Assembly (NCBI GenBank): GCA_963821095.1
Contig: CAWGCJ010000023.1
Span: 248,001-312,000, forward strand
Origin: CAVPHV01 sp963821095
GTDB lineage: Bacteria; Actinomycetota; Acidimicrobiia; Spongiisociales; UBA5794
Length of the DNA: 64,000 nt
Reading direction: 5' to 3'
The position numbers were made by a program, and so were the translations under genes. Numbering within the stretch: position 1 is the first letter of the stretch; the number at the start of each line of letters is the position of its first letter. The notes under the pieces are model-generated. The model searched no databases. It saw only the letters and a list, made by a program, of their open reading frames with translations, and was not told the DNA's origin. This document shows, piece by piece, positions 43,698 through 51,394 of the stretch.

Positions 43698-44894
43698 ATG
43701 AGGCTCGGTATGGTCTCGACGCGGTTTGCCGGGCTTGACGGGGTCACCCTCGAGGCTGCCAAAGTGGCCGCGGCTCTGGGTGAAGACGGTCACGACTTCG
43801 TCTGGTTTGCAGGTGAGCTGGGACCCGAATTCCAGCCTGGGCGTGAGGTGCCGGCGGCGCACTTCGCAGCCGACGACAACCGGCAACTCGAATCCAACAG
43901 CTTTGGCGGCGACGCCGACCGAGACTGGGTTGCGTCGATCATCTCGCAACGAGCGGCCCAGCTCGAGAGTGAACTGGACACGTTCGTGACCGAGTTCGGC
44001 ATCGAGGCGCTGGTGGTCCAGAACGCCATGGCGATTCCGATGCAGCTCCCGCTCGGGGTTGCGCTCGCCAACCTGATCAGTGCCCGGGGCTTTCCCACCA
44101 TCGCCCATCACCACGACTTCGGCTGGGAACGGGCCCGCTTTGCCGATTGTGTGGTGCCCGAGGTACTCGAGGCTGCTTTCCCGGCGATCGCCCCCAGCAT
44201 TGCCCATGTGGTGATCAACCAGGACGCCCGCGACGAGCTGAGGGTCCGCCGTGGCGTCGATTCTGTCGTGCTGCCCAACGTCATGGACTTCGCTGATCCA
44301 CCGCCAATTGGCGACGGGGTTCGCTACCGCAAGCAGGCCCGGCTAAGCCCCAGCGATGTCGTGTTGCTCCAGCCGACCCGGGTGATTCCTCGCAAAGGCA
44401 TCGAATTGACGATCCGGCTGGCCCACAAACTCAACGACCCGGCGGTCAAGGTGGTCGTCAGCCACCCGGACGATCGGGTCGATACCTACTGGGCCTCGCT
44501 CGAAGCGCTGGCCGATGAACTCGGGGTCGACCTCCGTTTGGCACCCGCAGGGCGCACCGGGAGTTCTCTACCCGACGCCTATGCGGCTGCCGATCTTGTG
44601 TGCTTTCCGAGCATCTACGAGGGGTTTGGGAACGCGCTTCTCGAGGCGTTCTACTTCCGCAGGCCGGTGTTTGTGAACCGCTATCCGGTATATGCACGCG
44701 ACATCGCTCCGACCGGAGTCGAGTGCATCGAGGCAGACGGCGAGGTCACCGCTGAGGTTGTTGCCAGGGCAGCGGCATGGCTCGAGGATCCGTCCCGGGC
44801 CGCGCCAGCCGTCGACCGCAACTACGAGGCGGGCCGGGAGCACTTCTCCTATCACGTGGTGCGCGACCGGCTCGAACCGCTGTTGGGAGGCTGA
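43698..44894 (+). CDS. Family 4 glycosyltransferase
   Basis: A 398-residue GT-B enzyme. The N-terminal half starts 'MRLGMVSTRFAGLDGVTLEA' and has 'IAHHHDFGWERARF'. The C-terminal half has 'LLQPTRVIPRKGIELTIRLA' and the nucleotide-sugar motif 'FPSIYEGFGNALLEAFYFR' with the EX7E glutamates. The position behind a YcjM-like phosphorylase and a sugar importer suggests a role in making or remodelling a glucosylglycerate-type solute. A mannosylglucosylglycerate synthase-like role is one guess, not shown by the sequence. GAGGGCGG lies before ATG 43698. Confidence 0.85.
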   Translation: MRLGMVSTRFAGLDGVTLEAAKVAAALGEDGHDFVWFAGELGPEFQPGREVPAAHFAADDNRQLESNSFGGDADRDWVASIISQRAAQLESELDTFVTEFGIEALVVQNAMAIPMQLPLGVALANLISARGFPTIAHHHDFGWERARFADCVVPEVLEAAFPAIAPSIAHVVINQDARDELRVRRGVDSVVLPNVMDFADPPPIGDGVRYRKQARLSPSDVVLLQPTRVIPRKGIELTIRLAHKLNDPAVKVVVSHPDDRVDTYWASLEALADELGVDLRLAPAGRTGSSLPDAYAAADLVCFPSIYEGFGNALLEAFYFRRPVFVNRYPVYARDIAPTGVECIEADGEVTAEVVARAAAWLEDPSRAAPAVDRNYEAGREHFSYHVVRDRLEPLLGG

Positions 44895-44913
44895 CGGCGG
44901 CCGGGGGTGTCGG

Positions 44914-45858
44914 TCAGCGTTCGAGCCAGGCGAAGTCGGTGTTACCGCCGGAGATGACAACGCCCACCCTGCCGCCGGCGAATCGGTCGGCGACCCGGCG
45001 CAGCGCCGCCAGGCCTGTGGCGCCGGACGGCTCGACCACGGTCTTCATGCGTTCCAGATGGAACCGAGTTGCTGCCACGATCTCGGCTTCGGACACGAGC
45101 ACGACTTCGACGTGGTGGCTGGAGAGGATCGAGAACGGGTTCGCTCCGATACCGGTGAGGAGCCCGTCGGCGAGTGTGCCGGGATTTGGGACCCGGGGCT
45201 GGCGGCGTCCGCTGACCAGCGACCGGTAGGCATCGTCGACGAGTTCCGGCTCGGCGCCAAGCACTTCGGTCTCCGGGGAGATTGCGGTGACGGCGATGGT
45301 TGCTCCCGAGAGCAGACCACCACCACCAACCGGTGCGATCACGACATCGAGATCGGGAGCGTCTTCCAGCAGTTCGAGTGTCGCCGTACCCTGTCCGGCG
45401 ATCACCCGCGGGTCCTCAAACGGATGGATCAGGACGCCGCCCGTCTCGGCGCACACCCGGGCGGCGGTCTGGTCCCGTTCGTACTGCCCGCAGAGTTCGA
45501 TCGTGGCGCCATATCCGGCCACGGCGTCCTGCTTGACCTGCGGTGCGTCGTCCGGCATCACTACGGTGCACGGGATCGCCCGGACGGCCGCAGCGAAGGC
45601 CAGCGCGGCGCCGTGGTTACCCGAGGAATGGGTCACGACGCCGCGCCCAGCGGTAGCTGCGTCCAGGCTCAGCACCGCATTGAGCGCCCCGCGCGCCTTG
45701 AAGGCGCCGACCTTCTGAAGGTTCTCGGCCTTGAAGAACGCCTCCAGTCCGAGCTCCTCGTTGAGGGTCGCCGACGTCAGTAGCGGGGTGCGGTGGAGGT
45801 AGGGGCGGATGCGCTGCGCAGCCCGCTGTATGTCCGGGAAGGTGACGACCGGATCCAT
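44914..45858 (-). CDS. PLP-dependent threonine/serine dehydratase or racemase
   Basis: A fold-type II PLP enzyme of 314 residues. The cofactor lysine is in 'AENLQKVGAFKARGALNAV', the substrate loop is 'THSSGNHGAALAFAAAV', and the phosphate-binding glycine loop is 'IAPVGGGGLLSGATIA'. There is no C-terminal ACT domain, so it belongs to the catabolic TdcB/serine-racemase-like group rather than biosynthetic IlvA. ATG 45858 has GAAAGG upstream. It is convergent with the glycosyltransferase and divergent from the cupin gene. Confidence 0.9.
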   Translation of the reverse strand: MDPVVTFPDIQRAAQRIRPYLHRTPLLTSATLNEELGLEAFFKAENLQKVGAFKARGALNAVLSLDAATAGRGVVTHSSGNHGAALAFAAAVRAIPCTVVMPDDAPQVKQDAVAGYGATIELCGQYERDQTAARVCAETGGVLIHPFEDPRVIAGQGTATLELLEDAPDLDVVIAPVGGGGLLSGATIAVTAISPETEVLGAEPELVDDAYRSLVSGRRQPRVPNPGTLADGLLTGIGANPFSILSSHHVEVVLVSEAEIVAATRFHLERMKTVVEPSGATGLAALRRVADRFAGGRVGVVISGGNTDFAWLER

Positions 45859-45895
45859 GATGCCTTTCGTGACTAGGGGCGGAGTTTACGTCGGG

Positions 45896-45901
45896 TAGGG
45901 T
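45896..45901 (+). promoter_or_regulatory. -10 box for a leaderless cupin transcript
   Basis: TAGGGT (TANNNT) ends six bases before ATG 45908, with no ribosome-binding site in between. Confidence 0.5.
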
Positions 45902-45907
45902 CGGCCG

Positions 45908-46198
45908 ATGAATGCAACGGAGCGTGCCGCGCGCACAGTGTTCACGGCCGAAGGGTTGTCACCTCACGGCTGGTCGAATGGGCCGGGAGATCGATACTCG
46001 ACGCACTCCCACGACTACCGCAAGCTCTTGGTGTGCGTCGCCGGGTCGATCACGTTCCACACCCCGGGAGGCGACGTGGCTCTGGCGGAGGGCGACCGAT
46101 TGGACTTGCCGGCCGGCACGCCTCACTCCGCAACGGTCGGACCCCGCGGGGTGCGCTGTCTCGAGGCAGGCGCACCCGGGAACGGGATGACGTTGTGA
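45908..46198 (+). CDS. Cupin-domain protein
   Basis: A 96-residue single cupin barrel. Cupin motif 1 includes 'STHSHDYRKLLVCVAGSITF' with the two histidines, and motif 2 is 'EGDRLDLPAGTPHSATV' with the third histidine. Metal binding is likely; the reaction is unknown. Its stop overlaps the GTG of the Nudix gene, so the two are coupled. Confidence 0.85.
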   Translation: MNATERAARTVFTAEGLSPHGWSNGPGDRYSTHSHDYRKLLVCVAGSITFHTPGGDVALAEGDRLDLPAGTPHSATVGPRGVRCLEAGAPGNGMTL

Positions 46199-46665
46199 AC
46201 CGGGCCGTGAGTGCCGGGTTGCTGCTCTATCGCACCCGCCACGGTCGGGTTGAGGTGCTGGTTGCCCACCCCGGCGGCCCGTTCTGGGCAACCCGAGATG
46301 AAGGTGCCTGGAGCATTCCCAAGGGGGTCGCCAACGAGGGCGAGGACCTGTCCGCTGCGGCACAACGCGAATTCGTGGAGGAGACCGGCTTCTTTGTTCC
46401 CGAGACCGAGTGGATCTCGCTCGGCACCGTGCAACAACGCTCCGGCAAGACGGTGTATGCGTGGGCGGTGGAAGGCGACGCCGACCCGTCGAGAATGCGG
46501 AGCAACACATTCTCGATGGAATGGCCGCCACGATCGGGGATCATTGCCGAGTTTCCCGAGATCGATCGGGTCGAGTGGTTTGGAGTCGCTGAAGCCCGGA
46601 GAAAGCTGAACCCGGCTCAGGTCGCGTTCCTCGATCGGCTTCTCGCCAAGATTGACGTTAAGTAG
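46195..46665 (+). CDS. Nudix hydrolase
   Basis: A 156-residue Nudix-family pyrophosphohydrolase. The Nudix box runs 'GVANEGEDLSAAAQREFVEE' then 'TGF', matching GX5EX7REUXEEXGU. The N-terminus 'VNRAVSAGLLLYRTRHGRVE' and the 'AWSIPKGVANEGED' stretch resemble the diadenosine-polyphosphate/MutT-like subgroup that keeps a 'PKG' motif. GTG 46195 is coupled to the cupin stop. The substrate is not determined. Confidence 0.92.
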   Translation: MNRAVSAGLLLYRTRHGRVEVLVAHPGGPFWATRDEGAWSIPKGVANEGEDLSAAAQREFVEETGFFVPETEWISLGTVQQRSGKTVYAWAVEGDADPSRMRSNTFSMEWPPRSGIIAEFPEIDRVEWFGVAEARRKLNPAQVAFLDRLLAKIDVK

Positions 46666-46669
46666 GCCC

Positions 46670-46698
46670 TTGACCGCGCCGAGTGGTATCCATAGACT
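46670..46698 (+). promoter_or_regulatory. Promoter of the DivIVA-like gene
   Basis: TTGACC, a 17-base spacer and TAGACT make one of the best sigma-70-type promoters in the window. Transcription would start near 46705. Confidence 0.65.
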
Positions 46699-46724
46699 AT
46701 CGGATAACGGGCTGGGAATGGGAA

Positions 46725-46749
46725 GGCCGCCGGTAGTAGAGAGGCGGCC
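46725..46749 (+). promoter_or_regulatory. Leader hairpin that contains the ribosome-binding site
   Basis: GGCCGCC and GGCGGCC form a perfect 7-bp stem ending two bases before ATG 46752. The only purine-rich ribosome-binding sequence, AGAGG, lies at the loop/3'-arm junction. Folding would limit translation, so a switch or thermosensor-like role is possible. Confidence 0.45.
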
Positions 46750-46751
46750 AG

Positions 46752-47438
46752 ATGGATTCATTGTCGACGCAGGTAGCGTCACATGAGTTCCCGACAACAA
46801 AGCGAGGCTACGACCCAGCAGCGGTCGACGCCTACCTGCGTTCGCTCGGGCGCAATATCTCCAAACTCGAGGGCGAACTCTCGGCGACCCGCACCAAGTT
46901 GTCTGCGCTCGACAAGCGCGTCCAAGACAACAAGGACGCCGACACGGTGGTCTCGACGGCCTTCCTTGCGGCAGCAGAGTCCAAACGCAAGCTGCTCGAG
47001 GATGCCGAGCAGCGGGCTGCACAGATGATCGCCGATGCCGAAGCTGCGGTGGCGAACATCAAGCCTCCCAGCAACGAAGAACTCGACGAATTGCGCGACG
47101 AGGCCGAGCAGATCCTCAACCGCGCCAGACGGCATTTGGCGGAGTCGCGCGATGAGGCGGACCGAACGCTCCGGGAGGCAAAGGCCGAGGCCGAACAGAT
47201 AGTGGGCGAAGCCCGTCGCCACGCCCTGGTCGCCGTCAAGAATGGCCAGAGCGAGGTAGAGGGCAATGTGGACGCAGTGCGCGACGAGCTGCAGCGATTG
47301 GTGCTCATGTTGCGCAGCCTGAAGGCGGCCGTCCGTGAGGGTTTTGACTATGCCGAAGCCGGCAGTGAGCAACTTCGGGTTGTGCTGGGCGAGAGCGCTA
47401 CGGCGCTCATCGATGCCGATCGGGCCCGCCACCTCTAG
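46752..47438 (+). CDS. DivIVA-domain coiled-coil protein
   Basis: A 228-residue soluble, mostly coiled-coil protein. The N-terminal DivIVA-like motif 'FPTTKRGYDPAAVDAYLRSL' is followed by heptad-rich helices to the end ('DELRDEAEQILNRARRHLAE', 'LREAKAEAEQIVGEARRHAL'). DivIVA/Wag31 proteins mark cell poles and septa in actinobacteria. This one is shorter and may be a SepIVA- or FilP-like relative. Its own promoter and leader hairpin precede it. Confidence 0.85.
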   Translation: MDSLSTQVASHEFPTTKRGYDPAAVDAYLRSLGRNISKLEGELSATRTKLSALDKRVQDNKDADTVVSTAFLAAAESKRKLLEDAEQRAAQMIADAEAAVANIKPPSNEELDELRDEAEQILNRARRHLAESRDEADRTLREAKAEAEQIVGEARRHALVAVKNGQSEVEGNVDAVRDELQRLVLMLRSLKAAVREGFDYAEAGSEQLRVVLGESATALIDADRARHL

Positions 47439-47549
47439 GAGCGAACTGGTCGGTCGGTCGGCATGCGGATTTGCGCTCCGACGGGTCGGGTCACTTTTTG
47501 CGACGAACCCGGTACCATTTCCCCTATCGGACCCCCACAGTGGTGACAG

Positions 47550-48755
47550 ATGTCGAAGAACATGCAGCGCAGGCTGCGCGAACTGAACAAAGACGCCGAC
47601 AAGACCACTCGCGCCGCAAAGAAGAAGGGATCCGGTGCCCAGGTCCCCTTCGAGCCCAAGGACGAAGAGGTCCTGGTTGAGACCGTCGGGTTTGTTCTCG
47701 CAGTTGCCTTTGCCTTCATCCTGTTCCTTGGTATCGGCGTCTTCTTCGGGCTGCGCAATGTTGAGGAAACGATTGAGGCGACTACGGAGAGGGCATTGCG
47801 CAGCAACGGGATGCCCGATGTCGCCGCCGAGGTTTCCGGCAACGAGGTGCTGTTGGTCGGCACGGTCTCAGAAGAAGACCAGGTGGCGTACGCCCAGCAG
47901 GTGGCGCAAGGCGTCGAGGGGGTCAGCGAGGTCAGCGCCAACGTGGTTTGGGTTCCGCCGAACGAAGCGGTGGACGTCACTGTGGTTGCCGAACCGTTTG
48001 ATGTCACATGGATCGACGGCGCTGCGATCGTGTCGGGAACTCTCTCCAATCAGGCGAGGGTCGATCAGGCTGTGTCCGTGCTCGGCGAAAGCTTCTCGTC
48101 CCTCGATGCCACGGCACTAGTGGTCAGGGAGGGCTTGCCCTCCGAAGAGGATTGGCTGTCGTCGATTCTGCGGGTCGTCGAGGAAGTGAGCGACGCGGTG
48201 CCGGAAGGCACGGTGGTCGTCAACCCGAACGATCGGATCATTGTGGTTGGCGCCGAGTTTGAAACGCGCCAGGAGCGCCGATTGGCCAAGGACGAAGTCG
48301 AGTCGCTCATCGCCGCGGTTCCCTTTGTGTTCTCCAGCGGTCTCACGGTCAAGGACGCTCCACTGGTCACTCGGGAGCAGGTGGTTGAGCTGCAGACCAA
48401 CCTCGATGAGCTGATTGAGGGCAAGGTGGTTGAGTTCGAGTTCGATAGCGCCGTGCTGACCGAAGAAGGTCAGGCATTGCTCGACGAAATCATTGTAGCG
48501 CTCAGGCAGGTTCCGCTTGTCCCGGTGGAGATCGCAGGACACACCGATGATGTCGGGTCGCCGGAGTCCAATTTGGTGCTGTCGCGAGACCGTGCCGAAG
48601 CGGTGCTGGCCTATCTCGTGGCCGCGGGCGAAGATACCAACCGCTTCGTCGTGATCGGTTACGGTGAGTCGCAACCGATCGCCGACAACGCGACGGAGGA
48701 TGGACGGGCTCGCAACCGCCGCATTCAGTTCGTGGCTCTGCTGGAGGAGAACTAA
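47550..48755 (+). CDS. ArfA-like membrane protein with BON and OmpA domains
   Basis: A 401-residue inner-membrane-anchored protein. A basic N-terminus and one membrane helix (about residues 46-67, 'VGFVLAVAFAFILFLGIGVF') precede BON-like repeats ('VAAEVSGNEVLLVGTVSEED', 'IVSGTLSNQARVDQAV'). The OmpA C-terminal domain follows, with 'VEFEFDSAVLTEEGQALLDE' and 'EIAGHTDDVGSPESNLVLSR' that bind peptidoglycan. Mycobacterial ArfA (OmpATb) has the same order and acts in acid adaptation. The small gene immediately downstream matches the arf operon plan. Confidence 0.85.
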   Translation: MSKNMQRRLRELNKDADKTTRAAKKKGSGAQVPFEPKDEEVLVETVGFVLAVAFAFILFLGIGVFFGLRNVEETIEATTERALRSNGMPDVAAEVSGNEVLLVGTVSEEDQVAYAQQVAQGVEGVSEVSANVVWVPPNEAVDVTVVAEPFDVTWIDGAAIVSGTLSNQARVDQAVSVLGESFSSLDATALVVREGLPSEEDWLSSILRVVEEVSDAVPEGTVVVNPNDRIIVVGAEFETRQERRLAKDEVESLIAAVPFVFSSGLTVKDAPLVTREQVVELQTNLDELIEGKVVEFEFDSAVLTEEGQALLDEIIVALRQVPLVPVEIAGHTDDVGSPESNLVLSRDRAEAVLAYLVAAGEDTNRFVVIGYGESQPIADNATEDGRARNRRIQFVALLEEN

Positions 48756-48759
48756 CCAC

Positions 48760-48882
48760 ATGATGTTCGTGGCTTCCCAGATTGTCATCTGGTTGGTTCT
48801 GGCTGCCATCTTCGGCTTCATGGTCGGCTGGGTCGCCAAGGGTCGCGGCGGCATGAGGCGCCGCAAGCGACGCCGCTTCTGA
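48760..48882 (+). CDS. Small membrane protein (ArfB-like position)
   Basis: A 40-residue protein: one membrane helix ('IVIWLVLAAIFGFMVGWVAK') then a strongly basic tail 'GRGGMRRRKRRRF'. ATG 48760 lies five bases after the ArfA-like stop, and GGAGGAG lies upstream inside the end of that gene. Mycobacterial arfB encodes a small one-helix membrane protein in the same place. Homology cannot be shown from such a short sequence. Confidence 0.6.
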   Translation: MMFVASQIVIWLVLAAIFGFMVGWVAKGRGGMRRRKRRRF

Positions 48883-48936
48883 TACTCCGCCGCCGCCGCG
48901 GGTACCCTCTCGGGAGCGACACCGCGGGAGGATCAC

Positions 48937-49338
48937 GTGGAACACACCCCGGCCGAGGACATCCAATGGGAGCCCGCGCCCGACGATCACTTCACCGGCC
49001 GCGTCTGGTTTGGGCCGCTCGATAGCCCGCGCCGGCCGGAAGATCTCAATGCGCTCGCGGTGATGTTCGAGCCGGGGGCTCGAACCGATTGGCACGAACA
49101 CCCCGACGGCCAGGTCCTCTACATCACTGCCGGGGCCGGCTTTGTGCAGCGTCGCGATGGACTCACCGCCAAGGTGAGCGCCGGCGACGTCGTCTACGCA
49201 CCGGCCGGCGAGGTCCACTGGCATGGCGCCACACCGGCGACTCCGATGACGCACCTCTCGTTGACGACCGGCGGAGCCACCGCCTGGCTCGACGACAAGG
49301 TGACCGACGAGGAATACCAATCCGGAACCGACGCGTGA
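48937..49338 (+). CDS. Cupin-domain protein
   Basis: A 133-residue cupin. The metal motif is 'FEPGARTDWHEHPDGQVLYI' with two histidines and a glutamine, and motif 2 is 'VSAGDVVYAPAGEVHWHG' with the third. This pattern is close to the (R)-mandelonitrile lyase/YhhW-like small cupins that replaced carboxymuconolactone decarboxylases. The function is unproven. GGGAGG lies before GTG 48937. It precedes the Rieske-TPP fusion by 49 bases. Confidence 0.85.
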   Translation: MEHTPAEDIQWEPAPDDHFTGRVWFGPLDSPRRPEDLNALAVMFEPGARTDWHEHPDGQVLYITAGAGFVQRRDGLTAKVSAGDVVYAPAGEVHWHGATPATPMTHLSLTTGGATAWLDDKVTDEEYQSGTDA

Positions 49339-49387
49339 ATCGGCGGCTGAGATAGCCTGAAGTCCGGGCTCGAGAGGAGGTGCCGTC

Positions 49388-51379
49388 GTGGCACATGCAG
49401 CGGACTCTGATGGTCCGGGTCCATCCGACGTGAGCTCTGCCGGGTCCGACCGGCACGAGGTCGACGTTTCACACCTTCCGATCGATGGCGTGACGATGCA
49501 GGTCGTCGGTGACCGGGCGATCTGCCTCACGAGGATTGCTCGCGGCTACGGGGCGCTCGACAATCGGTGTCCCCACCAGGGCGGCCCGCTGGGGGAAGGC
49601 CAGATCGAACGTGGATACGTGATCTGCCCGTGGCACGGATACGAGTACGACCCCATCACCGGCGAACCTCCTGAGGGGTACGGTGATGTCGCCACGGCCT
49701 ATCCCATTCAAGAGAGCGACGGCACCGCCGTCGTCGAGCTTCCGCGCCTGATGTATCGGCCGAGCCTGATGGACCAGATGGTCGACGTGATGACCGAGTG
49801 GGGGGTCGACACCGTTTTTGGGATGGTGGGTCACTCCAACCTCGGATTGGCCGACGCGTTGCGGCGCGCCGAGGAGGACGGCAGGCTCTCGTATTTCGGC
49901 ATACGTCACGAAGGGGCTGGTGCCTTCGCCGCTTCGGCCTACGCCAAGCTCATCGGCCGTCCCGCTGCATGTTTTTCGATCGCGGGGCCCGGCGCCACCA
50001 ATCTCCTCACCGGCCTCTGGGACGCGAAGGTCGACCGGGTTCCGATCTTGGCGCTCACCGGCCAAGTGCAGACCCAGGTGCTTGGGCCGGGTGCGTTCCA
50101 AGAGATACCGACCGCCGAGGCGTTCTCGGCGGTAGCGGAATGGAGCCAGACCGTGCTCGCCCCCGGCAACGCCTCGGAGCTGATGGCGCTGGCGCTGAAA
50201 CATGCCGTCGTCCAGCGCGATGTGGCGCATCTGATCTTCCCCGACGATGTCCAGGAGCTGCCCGGGCTGGACGATCCTCCGCCCCGGCCGCGGGCAGGCC
50301 GCATCTCGACAACGGCCATAACGCCCCCAGCGGACGACCTGGCGCACGCTATCAAACTGCTGGATCGAGCGACTCGACCCGTAATCGTGGTCGGCGCCGG
50401 GGCGCGGGCCGATCGGGCCGCTGTGATCGAATTGGCCGAACACATCGACGCTCCCGTCATCACCACGTTCAAGGCGAAGGGCTTGATCGGCGACGACCAT
50501 CCGCTGGGATGCGGCGTTCTGGGGCGGTCAGGGACGCCGGTTGGCTCGGCGGTGATGGGGCGGTCCGATTGCCTGCTCGTGCTGGGGGCATCGTTCTCGA
50601 ACCACACCGGGATCTCGCGCAACAAGCCGACCATCCAGGTGGATACCGATCGGATGACGCTCGGCAAGTTCCACCCCGTGGATGTTCCCCTGTGGGGGGA
50701 GATCGGCGCGACGGTCGCCCAACTCAGGCGCCAACTCGCTCCCGTGGCGCGCCCCGAGCAGCGCAGCGACGTCGCGAGCCGGTGGCGGCGGTGGAGGGCT
50801 GAGAAGGACAAGCGCGCCGGCATGGTCGACTCCGCGGGTGCGATGCACCCCGCTGCCCTCTTCTTGGCGCTCTCCGGCGTGGTTCCCGACGACGCCGTGA
50901 TTCCGGTTGACGTTGGGAACAACACCTACGCGTTTGGTCACTACTTCGAAAGCAGTGGCCGCCAGGACGTGCTCATGTCCGGGTACTTGGGCTCGATCGG
51001 TTTTGCGCTGCCGGCCGCACTGGGAGCATGGGCCGCAACTCGGGGGAGCCGCAAGATCGTGTCGGTCTCCGGTGACGGAGGTTTGGGCCAGTACTTGGCT
51101 GAGTTCACGACTGCGGTCAAGTACGGGATGGCCATCACCCATGTTGTGCTCAACAACAACGAACTGGCCAAGATCAGCAGGGAACAAGTGGGTGCGCTGC
51201 GGCCGGTGTGGCAAACCGACCTGGTCAACCCCGACTTCAGTGAGTTCGCCCGGTTGTGTGGCGGAGCAGGGTTCCGGATCGAGAGCGCCGCCGACCTCGA
51301 GGCGGGCTTGCCGGCCGCGCTCGAGGTCCAGGGGAAACCTTCGCTGGTCGAAGTTCGGACCTCGGGCCGCTGGGTCTGA
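49388..51379 (+). CDS. Rieske ferredoxin domain fused to a thiamine-pyrophosphate enzyme
   Basis: A 663-residue two-part protein. Residues about 25-117 are a Rieske [2Fe-2S] domain with Cys61-x-His63 ('CPHQGG') and Cys80-x2-His83 ('CPWHGYEYD'). From about 122 it is a pyruvate oxidase/acetolactate synthase-like TPP enzyme. The cofactor glutamate is in 'GIRHEGAGAFAASAYAKLIG', the middle domain has 'RPVIVVGAGARADRAAVIEL', and the TPP/Mg motif is 'SVSGDGGLGQYLAEFTTA' followed by 'NNNELAKI'. The usual enzymes of this family are flavin-linked and lack a Rieske domain, so the iron-sulfur centre may pass electrons from the decarboxylation step. GAGAGGAGG precedes GTG 49388. Confidence 0.9.
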   Translation: MAHAADSDGPGPSDVSSAGSDRHEVDVSHLPIDGVTMQVVGDRAICLTRIARGYGALDNRCPHQGGPLGEGQIERGYVICPWHGYEYDPITGEPPEGYGDVATAYPIQESDGTAVVELPRLMYRPSLMDQMVDVMTEWGVDTVFGMVGHSNLGLADALRRAEEDGRLSYFGIRHEGAGAFAASAYAKLIGRPAACFSIAGPGATNLLTGLWDAKVDRVPILALTGQVQTQVLGPGAFQEIPTAEAFSAVAEWSQTVLAPGNASELMALALKHAVVQRDVAHLIFPDDVQELPGLDDPPPRPRAGRISTTAITPPADDLAHAIKLLDRATRPVIVVGAGARADRAAVIELAEHIDAPVITTFKAKGLIGDDHPLGCGVLGRSGTPVGSAVMGRSDCLLVLGASFSNHTGISRNKPTIQVDTDRMTLGKFHPVDVPLWGEIGATVAQLRRQLAPVARPEQRSDVASRWRRWRAEKDKRAGMVDSAGAMHPAALFLALSGVVPDDAVIPVDVGNNTYAFGHYFESSGRQDVLMSGYLGSIGFALPAALGAWAATRGSRKIVSVSGDGGLGQYLAEFTTAVKYGMAITHVVLNNNELAKISREQVGALRPVWQTDLVNPDFSEFARLCGGAGFRIESAADLEAGLPAALEVQGKPSLVEVRTSGRWV

Positions 51380-51394
51380 GCCCCTTGGCCGCGC

